From: Flavobacteriales bacterium
GTDB taxonomy: Bacteria; Bacteroidota; Bacteroidia; Flavobacteriales_F; PHOS-HE28
Direction of reading: 5' to 3'
NCBI GenBank assembly: GCA_016713875.1
Contig: JADJOI010000003.1
Coordinates: forward strand, 1,612,001 to 1,676,000
DNA length: 64,000 nucleotides
In this document: positions 62,549-64,000 of the stretch, piece after piece
How the letters are laid out: each line of letters begins with the position of its first letter
How positions within the stretch are numbered: the stretch's first letter is position 1
Notes under the pieces: model-generated
What the model saw: the letters and a program-made list of their open reading frames with translations, nothing else
Told to the model about the DNA's origin: nothing
Databases searched by the model: none
Translations under genes and position numbers: made by a program

Positions 62549-63145
62549 CTACTTTCCGAAAATGTTCTTGTCCATGTACTTCCGAAGCTCTTTGCCCAAT
62601 TTGGCATAGGATTCGGCCAGACGGGACCCGGTGTCATAGTCGTACCCGGCGAATTGCGATCCGGGCACGCCCACGACCAGCATGGCCCCAAGCTCATTTC
62701 CGCTGGCCTTATCCACCAACCGGATGGTCGCGTTGATGCTGGCCGGCATCTTGCTGATGCCGATGTTATAGCCTGGCTCGGTGAAGTCGGTGTTCACGAC
62801 GAACGTGTACTTGGCTTCGGCATTGTCACGTGAGCCGCTCAGCGTACCTCCATCGTTGAACAATTCCTCGAACTTGGGCTCGAAGCGGGCCACTCGGTCG
62901 GCGACCCATGAGTTCTTGAAGGTATCTCCCCTTCCAGGTTCCTTCTCGTCATATTCCTTGGCCTTCTTCTCCAGATAATCGGTCTCGGTGTACTTGCCCA
63001 CCATCATCTTGTCATAGGTGAACTGCAGGTTCACGGTCTTTTCCCCTTTCAGGGCATCGAATGAGCCGGAACGCATCTTCATTTTCTGAGCCACGGCCGG
63101 CAGGGCAACGCTGGCTACCAACAACAGAGCGAGGGTCTTCTTCAT
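62549..63145 (-). CDS. secreted protein of unknown function
   Basis: A 198-aa exported protein (signal peptide MKKTLALLLVASVALPAVA, then Q). The mature chain (VNLQFTYDKMMVGKYTETDY, then SRDNAEAKYTFVVNTDFTEP, then INATIRLVDKASGNELGAML) has a lipocalin- or beta-clam-like strand pattern common in unstudied Bacteroidota proteins. No active site is seen. The ATG at 63143-63145 begins the signal peptide; the open frame above it is antisense. Confidence 0.75.
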   Translation of the reverse strand: MKKTLALLLVASVALPAVAQKMKMRSGSFDALKGEKTVNLQFTYDKMMVGKYTETDYLEKKAKEYDEKEPGRGDTFKNSWVADRVARFEPKFEELFNDGGTLSGSRDNAEAKYTFVVNTDFTEPGYNIGISKMPASINATIRLVDKASGNELGAMLVVGVPGSQFAGYDYDTGSRLAESYAKLGKELRKYMDKNIFGK

Positions 63146-63283
63146 GGATCGGGTGCTTTGTGCCGCAAGGTGCGAAGAACATGCCGAACTTCGACCAACC
63201 CGAAGGCCGGACAGCGGACTGACCGTCGTCATGAACGTGACGGTCGGGTCCCGGTAGGTTCGCGGACGAGATCCGCCCGCCTG

Positions 63284-63808
63284 ATGCTCATGCAACCCGG
63301 TGCCCGAAATTTGGCCGGTCTGATCGCCTCCCTGCGCCGGGCTCGTTCACGTGCTGCCTATGAGCGCGTGCTTCGGGCGGCGGACCTCCCCTCGGAGGAA
63401 CTGGCGTCAGCGGCCACATGGAACGCCAGGCATTACACCCGGAACTGCTTATTGCGCACCGAGGCCTTCGAGCTGATGCTGATCTGCTTCGAACCCGGCC
63501 AGAGCACGAGCATCCACGACTACGGTAGCGAGGAAGGCTGGGTGAGGCCTGTTCAGGGAGAGCTGATCGAGGAGCGGTTCAGCGTGGACCGGGACGAGAG
63601 CTTGCTGTGCCTGCACGAACGCCGGATCACCGAGGAAGAGGTGAGCCACCTGCCCAAAGGTGCGAGCATCCACCGGTTCACGAATCCATTGCCGATGCGG
63701 GTGATGAGCCTGAACCTCTACGCGCGACCATTGCGCAGTTGGAACGTCTACGACAAGCGCAACGGGCCCGGTCGGCAACAGACCCTGACCCGGGCCGGTC
63801 GACGGTGA
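63284..63808 (+). CDS. cysteine dioxygenase-like cupin protein with altered metal site
   Basis: A 174-aa cupin of the cysteine dioxygenase type. The substrate-binding Arg region is HYTRNCLLRT and the cupin core is ICFEPGQSTSIHDYGSEEGW, then PVQGELIEERF, then GASIHRFTNP with the third His. The family uses His-x-His for iron; here His78 is present but the second His is Tyr80. The enzyme may be changed or inactive, or bind metal with other ligands. The start is the ATG at 63284 (63290 is an alternative); the longer frame above is antisense. Confidence 0.75.
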   Translation: MLMQPGARNLAGLIASLRRARSRAAYERVLRAADLPSEELASAATWNARHYTRNCLLRTEAFELMLICFEPGQSTSIHDYGSEEGWVRPVQGELIEERFSVDRDESLLCLHERRITEEEVSHLPKGASIHRFTNPLPMRVMSLNLYARPLRSWNVYDKRNGPGRQQTLTRAGRR

Positions 63809-63854
63809 CATGGTGCAGGTCCGGGGGCTACATTTCGGCGGTCAACCCCTGCCC

Positions 63855-64000
63855 ATGCATCCGGCCATTGCCGACCACGATGTGGCGCACATCTGCGAAC
63901 TGCTGTTCCGTTCAGCGGCAGAAGGGCTTGTCGTGGTCGCTGGCCAGGGCACCATGCTACTGGTGAACCCGAGGATGGAGGAACTCTTCGGATACCCCCC
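63855..64000 (+). CDS. PAS domain protein, probably a sensor kinase (3' end outside window)
   Basis: The first 48 codons of a gene that runs off the window. After a short helix, the sequence ICELLFRSAAEGLVVVAGQG, TMLLVNPRMEELFGYP is the start of a PAS domain. In this position a histidine kinase or other two-component sensor is usual, but the output domain is not visible. TACATTTC at 63829-63836 lies 18 nt before the ATG; an in-frame ATG at 63810 lies before that element and is less likely. Confidence 0.75.
   Translation, partial: MHPAIADHDVAHICELLFRSAAEGLVVVAGQGTMLLVNPRMEELFGYP

Overview
The window is 64 kb of high-GC, gene-dense DNA that I read as chromosomal sequence of a member of the Bacteroidota, most likely a high-GC Flavobacteriales-type lineage. 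The reasons are the type IX secretion (T9SS) C-terminal sorting regions on several secreted proteins, TAnnTTTG-type -7 promoter elements with no clear Shine-Dalgarno sequences, a fused alpha/beta 2-oxoacid dehydrogenase E1, choice-of-anchor L and HRNHL/dockerin-like secreted modules, and four-helix-bundle (S23/IVP-like) and DUF4160/DUF2442 accessory genes. Species cannot be named from sequence alone.

Layout. 1-5.1 kb: the 3' part of dnaE, trxA, a four-helix-bundle cassette between inverted heptamer arrays, a DUF58 protein and tRNA-Asp. 5.3-10.6 kb: a secreted unknown and a MacAB/FtsX-type efflux operon (ATPase, two permeases, adaptor). 10.6-18.2 kb: a VKA-repeat protein, a serine hydrolase, two secreted surface proteins, a membrane protein, rsmE and a DUF4159 protein. 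18.1-21.6 kb: an accessory block bounded by a 27-bp direct repeat of the DUF4159 3' end. It holds a secreted-protein gene broken at a poly-C tract, an IS407-group insertion sequence exactly at a start codon, a T9SS-type protein and a 7-bp-period repeat array. 21.6-34.5 kb: terC, tonB, a hydrolase, hutH, hisS, T9SS proteins including an AraC-cupin/dioxygenase fusion, ettA and a GT39-like membrane protein. 34.6-44.7 kb: padR-pspC, a CPA2 antiporter with USP tail, an arginase-family enzyme, a DCC protein, a lysyl-endopeptidase-like protease and a CarboxypepD_reg protein. 44.8-54.9 kb: fused E1 dehydrogenase, a DUF4160/DUF2442 cassette bounded by a 108-bp copy of the E1 3' end, a frameshifted lipoprotein, a TPR adenylate cyclase, a papain-like protease, a lipoprotein beta-lactamase-fold hydrolase and an HD protein. 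55-64 kb: a CPBP protease, a beta-helix protein, an array of four palindromes spaced about 130 bp apart, a hydrolase/EamA operon, GNAT, a Spy-like protein, citrate synthase, small unknowns, a cysteine-dioxygenase-like protein and a partial PAS protein.

The core genes (dnaE, trxA, hisS, rsmE, ettA, gltA, fused E1, tRNA-Asp) are housekeeping. Between them sit envelope and secretion genes and short accessory cassettes. The most unusual signals are non-coding: arrays of 7-bp-period words with a fixed tetramer plus three variable bases at three loci, each abutting coding-sequence boundaries; cassettes placed directly behind stop codons with the host gene's 3' end duplicated; the palindrome array at 57.1-57.55 kb; and promoter elements ending exactly 4 nt before the start codon in eight genes, which predicts leaderless mRNAs.
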